Of a stretch of 64,000 nucleotides of DNA, positions 45,191-56,600 are shown piece after piece. Origin of the DNA: Micractinium sp. NFX-FRZ (Eukaryota; Chlorophyta; Trebouxiophyceae; Chlorellales; Chlorellaceae); contig JAPTJF010000228.1 of assembly GCA_029339195.1 (NCBI GenBank), forward strand, positions 31,790 through 95,789. The letters run 5' to 3'. How positions within the stretch are numbered: the stretch's first letter is position 1; every line of letters starts with the position of its first letter. A program made the translations under genes and the position numbers. The notes under the pieces were generated by a model that worked only from the letters and a program-made list of their open reading frames with translations, searched no databases and was not told the origin of the DNA.

Positions 45191-46292
45191 GGCGATTCGG
45201 GCGGCAGCCAGGCCCCAGGTGACAGCAGCCGTGGCACCCCACGCAAGCGCAGCGGCGGCGATGCGTCGGCAGCCGCCGGCGATGCTGCGCCTGGCGGCAG
45301 CGGCGCCACTGCTCCCGAGACCCCTGCCGCAGCTGCTGCTGCCGGCGCCCTGCCGCTGTTGGTGCAGTCGACACCCATGGGCCCCGCTGCAGCCGCAGCC
45401 GCAGAGGCAGTGGTCCAACTGCCCGCAGCTCTGGCGCTGCTGTGCCGCCGTGGCAGCGAGAAGGCGGCCGCGGCGGCTGAGGCTGGCGTGACGGGGGTCC
45501 TGGTGGGCCGCTTCATGGCTGCTTTCTCTTGCAGGATGAGGTGGGTGTGGGCGAGAGTCCGCTCAAGCTGGGCTGCTGATTGCCTGCATGCGCCCTGCTC
45601 TGGACAGGACGAGCAGAGCCTGGCACGGCGCAGTCACAGCGTGGTGCAAGCCTGCTAGCCATGGCCCATGGCTTGGGTGTGGGGCTGCCGCCGTGCCGGA
45701 CTGCCACCCTTATGAACGTGTCTGCCCCACATCGCTTTCCTGCCACCTGGCGTGCAGTGTTGGGCAGCGCCAGGAGCACGCCGCCTTCCTGCTGCCCCTC
45801 ATCGAGGCCGAGTGCTACGAGGGCGTGCAGGCAAGTGCAGGTTGAAGAAGGCTGCGTTAAGGAACCTACACCAGCCCGCCCATTCTTGGCGGCCTGCGAC
45901 GCTCGCTCCCACCTCCTTGACAGTGCCTGCCTGCCTGCCTGCCTGCCTGCTGCGCTACTGACGCACACATCCCTGCTCTTGCCCACCCACTCTCCCCCGC
46001 TCTCACCCCCTATCTGCAGGCCTGCCTGGAGGAGGCCCTGCTGCTGTGCCCCAAGCCGCAGGACCGGACCACCACCTTTGGCAGCGCCCCAGCAGCGCTG
46101 CCGGGTGGCGCCTCTGTTGACGGCACGCAGCGCGCGCAGCATGAGCAGCCAACAGCCGCCCAGCCGCCCAACAACAGCGCCGTCGGCACCACCACCAATG
46201 CCGGCGGCGGCGCCAGCACCAGCGGCAGCGGAAGCGGCGGTGCTGCGGCCCCCGCCGAGCAGGCCGTGGCTGCAGCCACACGAACTCTCTGA
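41678..46292 (+). CDS. Nuclear protein with two CXXC-like zinc motifs and a Tudor-type domain
   Basis: Seven exons: 41678-41815, 42070-42153, 42679-42975, 43249-44582, 44872-45540, 45758-45830, 46020-46292 (955 aa). The N-terminus (ESIRVGLYATEQEAQ, then VVDLLRLKEALDSG) faintly resembles an AP2-like fold. Two short zinc motifs follow, CGQCVNCQNPQRKRPC and CGRCKPCLNPKLKKAC (C-x2-C-x2-C-x8-C), half-length relatives of CXXC DNA-binding fingers. Near residue 530 is a Tudor-type domain split by intron 4: IGCRIRLYWGGMRRWYEG, then HRVDYDDGDQQDH. That sequence type binds methylated histone tails in plant chromatin proteins. Long Ala, Gln and Glu tracts separate the modules, and PPAKRLRED may be a nuclear signal. 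Introns 2 and 6 are GC-AG with perfect CAG|GCAAGT donors. Probably a chromatin reader; targets unknown. Confidence 0.8.
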
Positions 46293-47258
46293 TCGAATCA
46301 TGCTGGGGACGTCATCCCCTCTCAATGTTGCCGCCGCTCCAGTGCGGCTGTGGCTGCAGGGGCACGCTTTGACTGCTGCCGCCCTGTCAACCTGTCCAGC
46401 TTTTCAAGCCCCGGAGCCGCTGTGAACAGGGGCCCCAAGTGCGTCCCCAGAACTTAAGCACAGCATGTGCACACAGCGCCTCCACACAGTGCCCCCCTCC
46501 TTCTTGTACCGGGCGGACCTCCCAACCCGCCGCTTGATTTTGACCTTTGATGCACACCCTCCCAACGCCTGCCCCACTTGCCTGAAGATTGACTTAGAGC
46601 CGCTGCAGTTGAACACCGCAAGCGCCCTCCCTGTGTGACACACTCGCAACGGCTCCTGCCTCTCTTGCTCGCCAGCGCACACGCGCGCTCGGCCCACCGC
46701 CCTGCAACTCCCGTGCCACCTGCTCCCTTCCCCTTTGTGCCTTTGCAACGGCGACTCCCGCCCCCTCCCCTGTTTCCCTGATACCCACATGACCCTCCTC
46801 AGCAGCTCCCCTGAGAAGCATGGCTGCACCCCCTTCTCTTCATAGGGCAGGTGGGTGGGCGGCGGCGGCTGCACTCCTGCCCCCACGCCTGGCTTCGCCA
46901 CACCCCGCTACTGCACCTTGCACCCCGGAACTGGGCTGCCCCCTCCTCTGGACACCCTCCTCTCTCACCGCCGTGTCTTCTTACCTTCACACTCTTGCTC
47001 TAGTTGTTTTTTTGTCACCGCGTGTGCCTCATGGTGAAGTAATGCAACCACTGCTTATGTCAGAGTGAAGGTGGCCAGTTGGCACCGTTGGCACCGTTGG
47101 CAGCGCCAGGCTGTCGCCGCCGCAGCCACCACTCCACTGCTACCTGCATAGTGGCGGACGCATGCTGATCTGGCGCATATTGAGCGCTTCTGGAGGCCAT
47201 TTTGGACTGCTCAGCAAAGAGATGGCGCTTTGGACAGTGGAGTAGGGGCAGAATTGCA
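46293..47258. other. Intergenic region, CXXC-Tudor 3' end to mTERF 5' end
   Basis: 966 bp between two plus-strand genes, the 3' UTR of one and the promoter of the next. Pyrimidine-rich. No TGTAA found downstream of the Tudor gene and no coding sequence. A short triple repeat of about 10 bp (TTGGCACCG, TTGGCACCG, TTGGCAGCG) lies at about 47080-47105. Confidence 0.5.
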
Positions 47259-50200
47259 ATGCTTCAGTCCGGCATAGGCGCTTGTGGAGCGCCAATGCGC
47301 TGGATTCCGGGCTCCCGGCTGCAGCAGTTCCGCCGCAAAGCAGCCCGGCAGCTGGTCGCAGCCTCGGCGACTGGGAGGCAAGCAACGGAGGTCCCTACAC
47401 GGGATTCAACCCTTACTGAGAGGCCTGACCGCTCGGAAGCTCCCACGGGGATGCCCGCTGGGAGCGGCAGCAGCGCCGCCAAGGCACCCGCCACCCCGCT
47501 GCCGTCGCGGCAGCAGCAGCACCCGCCGCAGCAGCGCAGACAACGGCACCCAAGCCCTGCAGGGAGAAAGCATCCAGCGCCAGCTGCCGCACCCAGTGGG
47601 CAGCCCCAGGCCGCGGCAGACAGCCGTGCAGATGCCGGGGTGGTGCAGCGCCGGGCACCCCTGCCCCCTCAGCGACTGCAGCCTGGAGCACCACTTGTGC
47701 AGCGGCAGCAGCAGCAGCAAACGCAAACACGCCAGCAGCAGCAGTCACAGCAGCAGAAACAGCAGCAGCAGCAGCAGGCGCAGCAGCAGAAGCAACTGCA
47801 AGCACGTCAACAGCAGATTCAGCAGGGTCAGCCTGCGGCCCTTGCCAACGCCACAAAGCCGGCACGCAAGCGGCGGCGGCGGCGGAGGAGGTCTGCCGAG
47901 GATGGGACTGCAGGCGGGCAGGAGGAAGGAGGCCCTCCAGCTGCAGCCTCGCCCACGGCAGCGCCCTCGCTACCTGCAGTACCAATGCAGCAACAAGGCA
48001 CGCCAAGCCAGCAGCGTCTCGAGGGGCTGCCCGCAGCCGTCAGGGGGGCTGCTGCTCTCCCGCAGCAGGGGCAGCAGCAGGGGCAGCAGCAGCAGCAGCA
48101 GCAGCAGCATGCTCGGCAGGAAGAGCAGCAGCAGCAGGGAGAGGATGTCACCCACTCATCTGTGCTGGCCGACACTCTGCGGGCCAGCCGGCAGCTCGTC
48201 GACCTCTGGTCTGAGAGCCAGCCCAGCGCAGGCGCGGCCGGTGAGGTGGCGCAGCGTGCGGGGCAGCAGTGGAAGCTGGCCCTCGACGCTGTGGCAGCGG
48301 CGGCCGGTGAGGTCCCGGTAGACCGGCGGCGTGAGGACCGGCAGCAGGCGCGTGAGCTGCTGCTCCTGCGGCTGGAGCAGCTGCACCGCCGGCAGCAGCA
48401 GCGGGCGGCAGCAAAAGCTGGCACCAAGGCGGCGCCAACCGCTCGCCCGGGGCAACAGCAGGGGCAGCCGCAGGGGCCGCAGCAGGGCCAGCAGGCACAG
48501 CAGCAGCAGGGGCAGCCCAGCTGGAGCGTGGAGTCAGCGGAGGCGCTTTGCCAGCTGGGCATGGCACCAGAGCAGGCGGCGCAGGCGCTGCTGGCAGCCC
48601 ACTCCTTTGCGCTGCGTCGGCGGCAGGCAGCCGCCCAGGCGGCGGCCGACGCTGCACGCGTTGCGTCCGAGGCTGCAAGGCGTGCAGAGGCACGGCCTGG
48701 GGGTGCACCAGCAGCGGGGGCAGTACCAATACCGGCAGCAGTACCAACAGGGGTGCCAGGTGCTGAGGTGCTATCCACCAGCCCGCCGCCGCCAGTGTCC
48801 CCAGAGCAAGTGGAGGCGGCCTGCCGGGCACTGGTCGGGGTGGCTCGGGTGCCGGTGGCGCAGCTGCGCAGGGTGCTTTTGGACGCCCCGCAGCTGCTGG
48901 CCTGCACGCCAGAGGAGCTTCAGAAGCAGGTGGGGGCACGCTGGGAGAGGTGGGGGCCATTTGGGGGCGGCAGCGTGCGTGCTGGGCATGGGCACAAAGA
49001 GTGTGAGAGGTGGCGCAGAGCACGGGAAGCCTGCATCGCTCACACATGCTGCTTAGGGTGTACAGATGGATTGGTCAATATGTTTCTGGCCCCACCTAGT
49101 GGCCTCGACTCTGCCTCCGCTGCCTGGCTGTGCGCTCACTGTCTTACTTTCATGCCTATTTCCACTCGCCCGTGCCCTGCCTCCCCACATGCACGCTGCC
49201 CCTGCCCGCTCCGCTGCCGCTGCCGCAGCACGAGGTGCTGGCGCCGGTGTGGAAGAAGCCCCGGCGGCTGGCCACCGCTATCCTCGAGTTCCCAGCCATG
49301 CTCAGCCCAGACTTTCCTGCACAGGTGGGGTGACGTGCACTCCTGAGGGTACGGGGGTGGCGGGGGTGGCGGCAGCGGCAGTGTCCCCTCGGCTCCAAGT
49401 TTTCCTGCCCTGTGCGGTTATGGATTGAAGCCGCCTCTCGGTTTCCGCTGCCCGGCAGCCTAGCACACGCCCGCCTGCCCGCCCGCTTGCCTGCTTGTTG
49501 TGCTGCGCCGCCCCTGTGCCTCTGGCCAGCGCGGCAACCAAACAGGTGCCTTTTCCGCCCGCCTGCCTGCCTGCCTGTCCCCTCACCTGCTCCCCCCCAC
49601 CGCCTGACTGCAGCTGGGGGCGGGGCTCCAGATGCTGGGCAGCCTGGGATTCAGCAGGGAGCAGGTGTCGGCCGCCATCCTGCGCTTCCCGGAAGTTGTG
49701 CAGTACAAGTGAGTGTACAGTGCAAGTGAGGTGCAGTACAATTGACTGTACAGTGCGAGGGTTCGGGCAGTACAAGTGAGTGTGCAGTACAAACGAGGCG
49801 GTGGCCAGCATGGCCGGCACGTCCTGCCTGCCTGCCTGCCTGCCTGCTTCGCTGGCTGCCTAATGTGTCCCATGCCTGCCCGTGTCCTGCACATCTGGAG
49901 GCGGTGCACGTGCAGCCAGCGACCCACACAGGCAGGCAGCGCTGCCTTCTGGCATCTGCTGGCCACGCCCACTGCCGTGCTGCCTCCCTACGTGACAGAT
50001 CAGCCTCCCTTCCTAAACGCTGCAGCCCTGGTGGACGCCAGCCTGCCGCCCCTTACGCTGGTCCGGGGGTGAAGAGGTTGCAGCTTGCCCTCACATGTGC
50101 GAGTCCTCTTCCCCCGCATTGCCTGCCCGCCTGCTGCAGGCGGCAGGAGGTTGTGCGCCGGCTGCGCCTGGCAGGGCTTGACCTGGGGAAGGCGCCCGGG

Positions 50201-52578
50201 GAGGTCTTCCATGTGAGTGAGTGAGGGGCTGCACGTTCAAGGGAGGGGAGCTTTACACAGGGGTGCAATGGGGCAGGGGGGTGGGTTGGGCCGAAAGGAA
50301 AGGAACCGCCTGCCCCGGTTTCCCGCACCCTCCCCCATGCACCCATGCCTGCGCTGGCGCCTGTCTTCTTCCCAAGCTGCACACCACTGCGCCCGCTTCA
50401 CCGCCTTTCTCCGCCTCCTTCTCGCCTCACCCGGGTTTATCCACCCGTGCAGCTGCTGGCCAGGCACCCGCACCTGATGAGCAGGGAGGGGTGCGCCGCG
50501 CTGCGGGAGAAGCTGCTGCTGCTGGGTTCCTGGCGCCTGCCGCCGCCGCTGTGCCCGCTGGTGCTGGCGCGCTGCCCCACGCTGCTCCAGGAGCCGGATG
50601 AGAACATGCAGGTGGGGGCAGACGGGGTGGGTGGAGTGTTGGATCATATAGGGTAGAGGGCAGCGGGCAGGGTGAGGCGATGAGGTGGGGCGGGTGGGCC
50701 GGTGGGGGTGAGCCGTTTTACGTGCCATCTGTTGCACGCGGTGACATGCAGGATGCACGTGGTGGGAAAGCAAAGGCACCATGGACATTGAACGCTGCTG
50801 TCACATGCTCTGCCCACCGGCACAGAAGGGAGCGTGCATGTGGTCGCACCCCTGCCTGCCGCACTGTCCTCTACTGCTGCTGCGCCTGTCCCTCCACACA
50901 CAAGCCAGGAGGCGGTGGACATGCCGAGCGGCACACCATATACCTCTTACTGCAGAAGACCGTGTCATGTTTGCTGTGTACTGCGTGCAGGAGGTGGCGG
51001 ACAATCCTGATCGGCTCGCCATACAGTGTATCGAACAATGCAACAACTCGTCACGTCTGCTGCTGCGTACCGCCTGGCCTGCAGGAGGTGGGGTACATCC
51101 AGCTGGGCTACGTTATACATTACATGACATACAGTACACCACATGTGCAACACTTGCCCTGCATGCTGTGTGCTGTGCACGCCTTGCAGGAGGTGGTGGA
51201 CATCCTGATGGGCTACGGCATGACGTGGCAGCAGCTGCACGCCGTGCTGCTCGGCTACCCACACGTGCTGTGCCTGCAGTGAGTGCACAGCAACCCCTGT
51301 GCCAGCCCCGCCGGCCTCCGCCCCCACTTTCCTGCCTGCGTTCCACTGCGTGTGCTCCACTGCGCACCTGCACCTTGCCAACTCCTACTCAGGCGTTGGG
51401 GCCATGGCATGTGCTGCAACTTCTGCGCTGTGCCGAGCAAGAGCGGCCACACAGCAAGTGCACATGTCAAGCTTCTTCTGGACCTCCCCGGGCTCTGCAC
51501 CCTTCTGCCCCTCCGCACCACTGCGCTGCTGCCTGGCCCCGCCCCTGCAGCCCCGACCTGGTGCGCCTGCCCCTCAAGCTGCTGGCGGACTTTGGGATTG
51601 GGCTGGAGAAGGTGGGAAGAGGCGGGGAGAGGAGTGCCGGGTGGGGTGGGGCAGGATGGGGGTTGGTGCGCGCGGTGAGGTGCAGGCAGTTCCAAGGTGT
51701 TGTGCAAGGAAGGCAGGTAGGCAAGCAGGGTGGAGAAGGTTGTGCACGGGGGGAGGCAGGCAGCATGGGCGGAGGCGGGCGCCAATGTGGCTGAGCAGCC
51801 ATGTGCCGACACAGCGCAGGCAGGCAGACGCGCTCCCGCTGTGTTTGGTCATTATGACCCAAGGCATCAACTGTGTGTGGAGCAGGGACAACTGACAACC
51901 ACATTGACAGATGGCGCTGACAAATGGTGCTGACAGGCTATTTGTTGGCGTGTCTATTGCCTGCAGGTGGCCGAGTACCCCCGCGTGTTTGGCCACGACC
52001 CGGTGCAGTTCCTGGGCCCCCGCCTGGCGTACCTCAAAGCATACAGCCCCGGTGGGTGGAGGGCTGGGCTGGGAAGGATGGTGGGGCAGTGTTGGAGGGG
52101 CGGTAGTGCGCACGGCGGCCAGGCAGGCGCAGGCGGGGAGGGGATGTTGCTAGTGCCGTGCAGCTGCGCCACCGCTTGGTGTCGCCGCCGATGCCTCGGC
52201 CTGCCCACTGCCCCGCCGTGCGCGCTGCCCCCTTGCCTCCTCATCCCTCCCCCCCATACACACGCCCACCAACCGAAGCCTGCACACCGCAGGCAAGCTA
52301 TGCCTCCGCCCGATCAAGCTGCCCTGCCCACCCGCTCGCTCTCTCGACCCCCTGGCTGCGTTCCGCCACCCCCGCGGTCTCCCACCCGCAGACAAGCTGC
52401 GCTACCGCCTCATCACGCTGGTCAACCGTTCCGACGAGGAGTTTGCCAGCACGAGGACGGGGAGGCTACCAGAGGAGTATGCCGTGTTCAAGGTTAGGAG
52501 AGGGAGGGGGGACGCTCGCAGGCATGCGTTACCTCACAGCACAGCACAACCTTCTTCCGACCTCTGATGCCCTGGTTG

Positions 52579-52610
<32 letters not shown>

Positions 52611-52938
52611 CCAGTAGTCCAGCCAGGTGCCGTCCAGAGTCTTACTTCTCGAACTCTTTGCCAAGCGGGGTGAGGCACGCGCCACCCACCATGGGGCTGC
52701 CCCTGCCCCTGCCCGCCACCCGCCGCCCCAAGCCCGTCGCATCGCGCCCGCCACCCACTCACTCACGCAATCAATCAATCGCGCCCCCTCCCTTGCCGTG
52801 TGTTGGTGGCACCCGCAGGACGCGTGGGTGCGCCAGTTTGAGGAGCAGGTGACGATGCCGCTGGGCAGCGGGCAGCGCATCTTTGCGCTCAGCCAGCGCA
52901 TGTGGTCGCGGGAGGTCACCGAAGACCTGTGGCTGTAG
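47259..52938 (+). CDS. mTERF-family protein (organelle gene-expression factor) with long Gln-rich N-terminus
   Basis: Ten exons: 47259-48929, 49229-49324, 49614-49708, 50140-50212, 50453-50611, 51190-51278, 51551-51611, 51967-52051, 52392-52492, 52819-52938 (849 aa), all GT-AG and in phase. I start at the ATG at 47259; the frame opens earlier at a TTG, which I do not accept. The first 40 residues are basic and low in acids (PGSRLQQFRRKAARQLVAAS), a likely organelle transit peptide. About 350 residues of Gln, Ala and Pro tracts follow, then a UBA-like stretch (AEALCQLGMAPEQAAQALL). Repeated mTERF helices start in exon 1 (LLDAPQLLACTPEELQKQ) and continue as ILEFPAMLSP, ILRFPEVVQY, LLARHPHLMS, LLGYPHVLCL and VAEYPRVFGHDP. 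Each exon roughly equals one repeat. mTERFs bind organelle DNA or RNA. Intron 5 holds three partial copies of exon 6. Confidence 0.87.
50909..51210 (+). repeat. Three partial copies of mTERF exon 6 upstream of the real exon
   Basis: The real exon 6 starts at 51190 (TTGCAG|GAGGTGGTGGACATC). Copies of the acceptor and exon start occur at 51084 (GAGGTGGGGTACATCCAG), 50991 (GAGGTGGCGGACAATCC) and 50909 (GAGGCGGTGGACATG), spaced 106, 93 and 82 bp. All keep an AG acceptor and the exon's reading phase at the start, but diverge after 20-35 bases. Confidence 0.8.
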
Positions 52939-53050
52939 TGCCACCCCCGAGCTGCCCACATCTTGTTCAGACAGGTGGCGTCAAAGGCGGAGGTAGTGGT
53001 TGCCCATCAAATGCTGGCACCACCCAAGCGACCTTCTTCAAGTCGACCTC

Positions 53051-53150
53051 TTGAGTAATAACTGCCATTTTGTCACTGTAAATCAACGGACACGGCCATC
53101 TTGAGTAATAACTGCCATTTTGTCACTGTGAATCAACGGACACGGCCAGA
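53051..53150 (+). repeat. 50-bp tandem duplication containing the mTERF poly(A) signal
   Basis: 53051-53100 is repeated at 53101-53150 with one internal change, A to G at 53130, plus the last two bases. Copy 1 contains TGTAA at 53077-53081, about 140 nt past the mTERF stop. In copy 2 the change makes it TGTGA. Confidence 0.9.
53077..53081 (+). promoter_or_regulatory. TGTAA poly(A) signal of the mTERF gene
   Basis: TGTAA in the right orientation about 140 nt after the TAG at 52936-52938. Its duplicate 50 bp on is mutated. Confidence 0.65.
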
Positions 53151-53430
53151 GGCTGGCGTTCAGATGGCCTCCGCATTGGCCCAGGCCTCTGCAAATGCCT
53201 CGCATCAGGCATGCGTACAACAAGGCTTACAGTGGGGTGAAGGTACATGCTCGGAAATATGGAAACATGCATGGTCTGATGCAGACAAAGGAAGGAAACC
53301 GCAACAAGGGGTGGAAGCTGTGCGCATGCTTTGGTGGTGTCTTGCTGGTGGGCCCTTGGGCGGGGAGGGGCATGACGCCTGCTTCTTTGAACCGCGTCTG
53401 CTGGTTCGAAACTGGCAGGGCTGCAGCTGG

Positions 53431-53671
53431 GCTGGAGGCACTCACAGGTGCGCTGCCTGGGTGGCTGCTTTGGCAAGGGCTGGTGGGCAGACGCCACATA
53501 GGATTGTGGCAGAAGTTGACATAGGGTTACCATAGGGTCCGCCTGCGCTGGACGCACTCACCGGTGCGCTGCCTGCGGAACGCTCACACTAGTGCGCAGC
53601 CGCGCTGCCTGTGGGTCGATCATGGGGTCTTTGGGTAGATGGCTGGAGGCACTCACAGGTGCGCTGCCTGG
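53431..53671. repeat. Three dispersed copies of a 30-bp repeat 3' of the carboxypeptidase gene
   Basis: Copies at 53431-53460, 53547-53576 and 53642-53671, each of the form GCTGGAGGCACTCAC(A/C)GGTG followed by CGCTGCCTG. The last is 14 bp from the stop codon. They lie in the predicted 3' UTR. Confidence 0.8.
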
Positions 53672-53684
53672 GGACTGCTGCTGC

Positions 53685-56600
53685 TCACAGAGTCTGCTGG
53701 TGGATCCACTTTGAGAAGAGGTAGAGGGCTCGCTCTTGCTGGGTGTAGGGGACCTGCAGGGGTGGCAGCAGGGGGAGAGGGAGGGAGGCAGGGGAGGCGG
53801 GTGGGTGAACGGAGTGGGAAATTTGGGGGGCAGCAAGGGCAGCAGCGATGTGTGATCGCCCACACAACGTGCCAGGTGGCCAGCTCGTTGTGCAGATGCA
53901 GGCCTGGGCCAGCAGCCAGCTGGCCGCCTAGTTGGCCAGACAACCACATGCTGAAGTTGGAGTGCCTCCCGGCTTGCCCCCTCCCCTGAGCCGGTGCACG
54001 CAACCAACGGCGGGTGCGCACCATGTGGCCGGCACCTCGAACAGAGGCAAACGTGAGGCCCTCGTGCTCCGAAGTCCAGCCGCCAACCTGCGGCGCGCAG
54101 CAGGGGCAGGCACTTGCGTTGGGCAAAGCGATTCAATGCGGGCAGGCACGGCACGGCAGGCAGGCAGAGGTGAGGGGCAAGGCAGTCCAGGCGGCAGCCT
54201 GCCGCGCACAGCGGGGCCGGAGGGCGATACCCATGCCTGAGATGGTATTGAGGCAGGCAAGATGGTGCGGCAAGGCAGAATTGGGCTGCCCTTCTGACCC
54301 GCCAGCCGTGTCAAAGTGCAGCTGATCCCGCGTCAAGCCGGCTGCCTTCAGCAGCCGCCATACCTGCCCGGTGGTGCTGTGCCAGGGGCGCCAGGCAGTC
54401 ACAAGGGGGAGGTGGAGGGAGCGGATCCAATTGCGGGTGCCGATCACTGCAGCGTGCGGAGGAGGAGGTGAGGCCGAGAAGTGTTGTGGAGTCAGGCACA
54501 ACCCCATGTGTGTGCACACGGGCATCTGCTGCCAAACCGGCGGGCGCGAGCAGAGCGCATGCTGTGCCGGTGCAGACGCCCACAGGCATGCAGCCCGGCT
54601 GCAGGAGCACTGCAGGCTGGAAAGAAGCTCAGACCCAAGCCGGCATGAAGATGGGTGCGCTCACCAGGCACAATTGCGTCCACGTCACCGCTGCAGGCCA
54701 GGAAGCAGGGAGACAAGAGGCAGCGCCAAAGGGTGGGCGCTGGATTGGGCACATTATCCCAGGCAAGCCGGGCAGCTCTTGACACAGCATGGTGCAAGAA
54801 CAGCACTGCATTACACAGCACAGCACAGCGCAGCGCAGCACAGCACAGCACAGCACAGGCCAGCACAGCCCAGCACAGGCCGGCACAGCCCAGCACAGCC
54901 CAGCTCAGAGCACCGCCCAGCCCAGCCCAGCACACAACACAGTACAGCACAGCACAGGCCAGCACAGCCCAGCACAGGCCGGCACAGCGCAGCACAGCGC
55001 AGCGCAGCACAGCACACAACACAGCACAGCACAGCACAGCACAGCGCCACCCCACCTGTACACCATGATCTTGATGCCGTACTCCAGCAGCTCGCGGTAC
55101 ACCGGCAGCATGGAGGTCAGCAAGTCCTTCCTGGCGGCGGAGGCCAAGGGGTGGGGGAGGTGGGTGCAGAGGCTCGCGAGCGTGCGGTGCAGGCGTGCAA
55201 TGAGGTGGGCTTGTGCATGGGCAGCAGACCCCACGGAGCCAGGATGTGGCAAGCCGACGGCTCGTCGGGGCCGCAGCACCGGCAGCAGCAGCCGCATGCC
55301 GGAACTCCCCACTGCCACACCTCCACTGTTCTTCCCGCCCTGCCATGCCCTCCCCCCCCACCCACACACACACACCGCGAGTAGCTAATGACGGGTGTGC
55401 AGTCCTGCCAGGGTCCCGGCAGCTCGCCAGACACGTTGGCGTGCAGCGCCTGTTGCACCTCGGGGCGGTTCAGGTACGCCTCGGTTTCGGAGTCGATACA
55501 GGGGTCGTAGTGGCCTGCGGGAGGCATGCAAAGAGGGGAGGAGGAGCAGAGGAAAGGGTAGCCTGAGGGTAGCTGAAGAGGGCAGGGATGCGGGCGTGCA
55601 TGGGACACACTGGCGGCGTGCGAGGGAGGGCTATAGGAGGAAGGGGCGCAGGGCAGGCGAAGGGGCCAAGGCAGGGCTGGAGCTCACACGGCACGCAGTA
55701 ACACACATCCTCCGTGGACGGCCCCTGCAACTCACCGCTCAGCAGGTGGCGTGAGCTGGCGCCGGCGGGGTGGTCGCGCAGCATCAGCGCCAGCTGGCGC
55801 GCCTGCTTGGCGGGGCCGGGGAGGCAGACGTCGGCGTAGATGTCGTCTGCGGGGTGAATTAGAAGCAGGCAAAAACATGTCTAAGTATAGTGGAATCATG
55901 AGTTGTGTTTGTGTGTGTTATTGTTGGTACTGTGGCATACACGTTGCGGCAAGGGTGGGGCAAGCGTAGTATGCAAGCAAGGTGTTGCGCAAAGAGGATT
56001 AGGCAGGAGCATGCGTGCGCGGGGAGACATGCCCCAGCGCAACTGTCAAGTTAGGCCACAGTGCCGTTGCACACATTCGCACAGCAGGGTGTTGGTTTCC
56101 CCCCAGTTCACAGCTCACAAATGTTGATGCCCCCCATCTCCTCCATGGCCTGGTTCACGAATAGATCGCACTTCTCTGCTTTGCTGCCCGCCGCCGGCCC
56201 GGGCGCGCCGGTGGGGCCCTGGGTGGCTGACACAAACAGATCCTCCTCTGCCTCCCACGGGCCCTTGCCCTGCAGGCAGACCGGGGGGCGGCAGGGGTGG
56301 GGGCAAGGTGTTGAGGGATGGGCAGTGAGTGTGGCCCCAGGCGGTGGCAGACACGGACTGATGCCCCTCGCCCCTAAGCGGGTGAAAAGGCAGGGGGGAC
56401 AGACGTCGGCAGAGCAGCTAGTCTCTAATCTAGATGCCAGCACCAGCAAGGGTGTTGCGTGGCGAGTGAAAAGGTGCAACATGCGCAGGCAGGCGGCCAG
56501 AGTGGCGCCGCCCCTTTGGGGGAGCACTGTAGGGATCACACACCGAGGGAGGCTCTTGCAGCGGGTAAATGTGCTCAAAGTCGCAGTTTTCCAGCGCCCC

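Larger units (their letters stand above)
52939..53684. other. 3' intergenic space, mTERF / serine carboxypeptidase
   Basis: 746 bp between convergent stop codons. It holds a 50-bp tandem duplication (53051-53150) with the mTERF poly(A) signal, a minus-strand TGTAA at 53231-53227 about 455 nt beyond the carboxypeptidase stop, and three copies of a 30-bp repeat. No gene seen. Confidence 0.6.

Noticed and set aside
47202..47258. Longer mTERF reading frame starting at 47202
   Set aside because: It begins with TTG, not ATG. The first ATG in frame is 47259, which opens a plausible transit peptide.
53431..53671. 30-bp repeats as a further carboxypeptidase exon
   Set aside because: The gene already ends with the expected GAGHMVPYTQQE helix and a stop at 53685. 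The repeats have no coding similarity.
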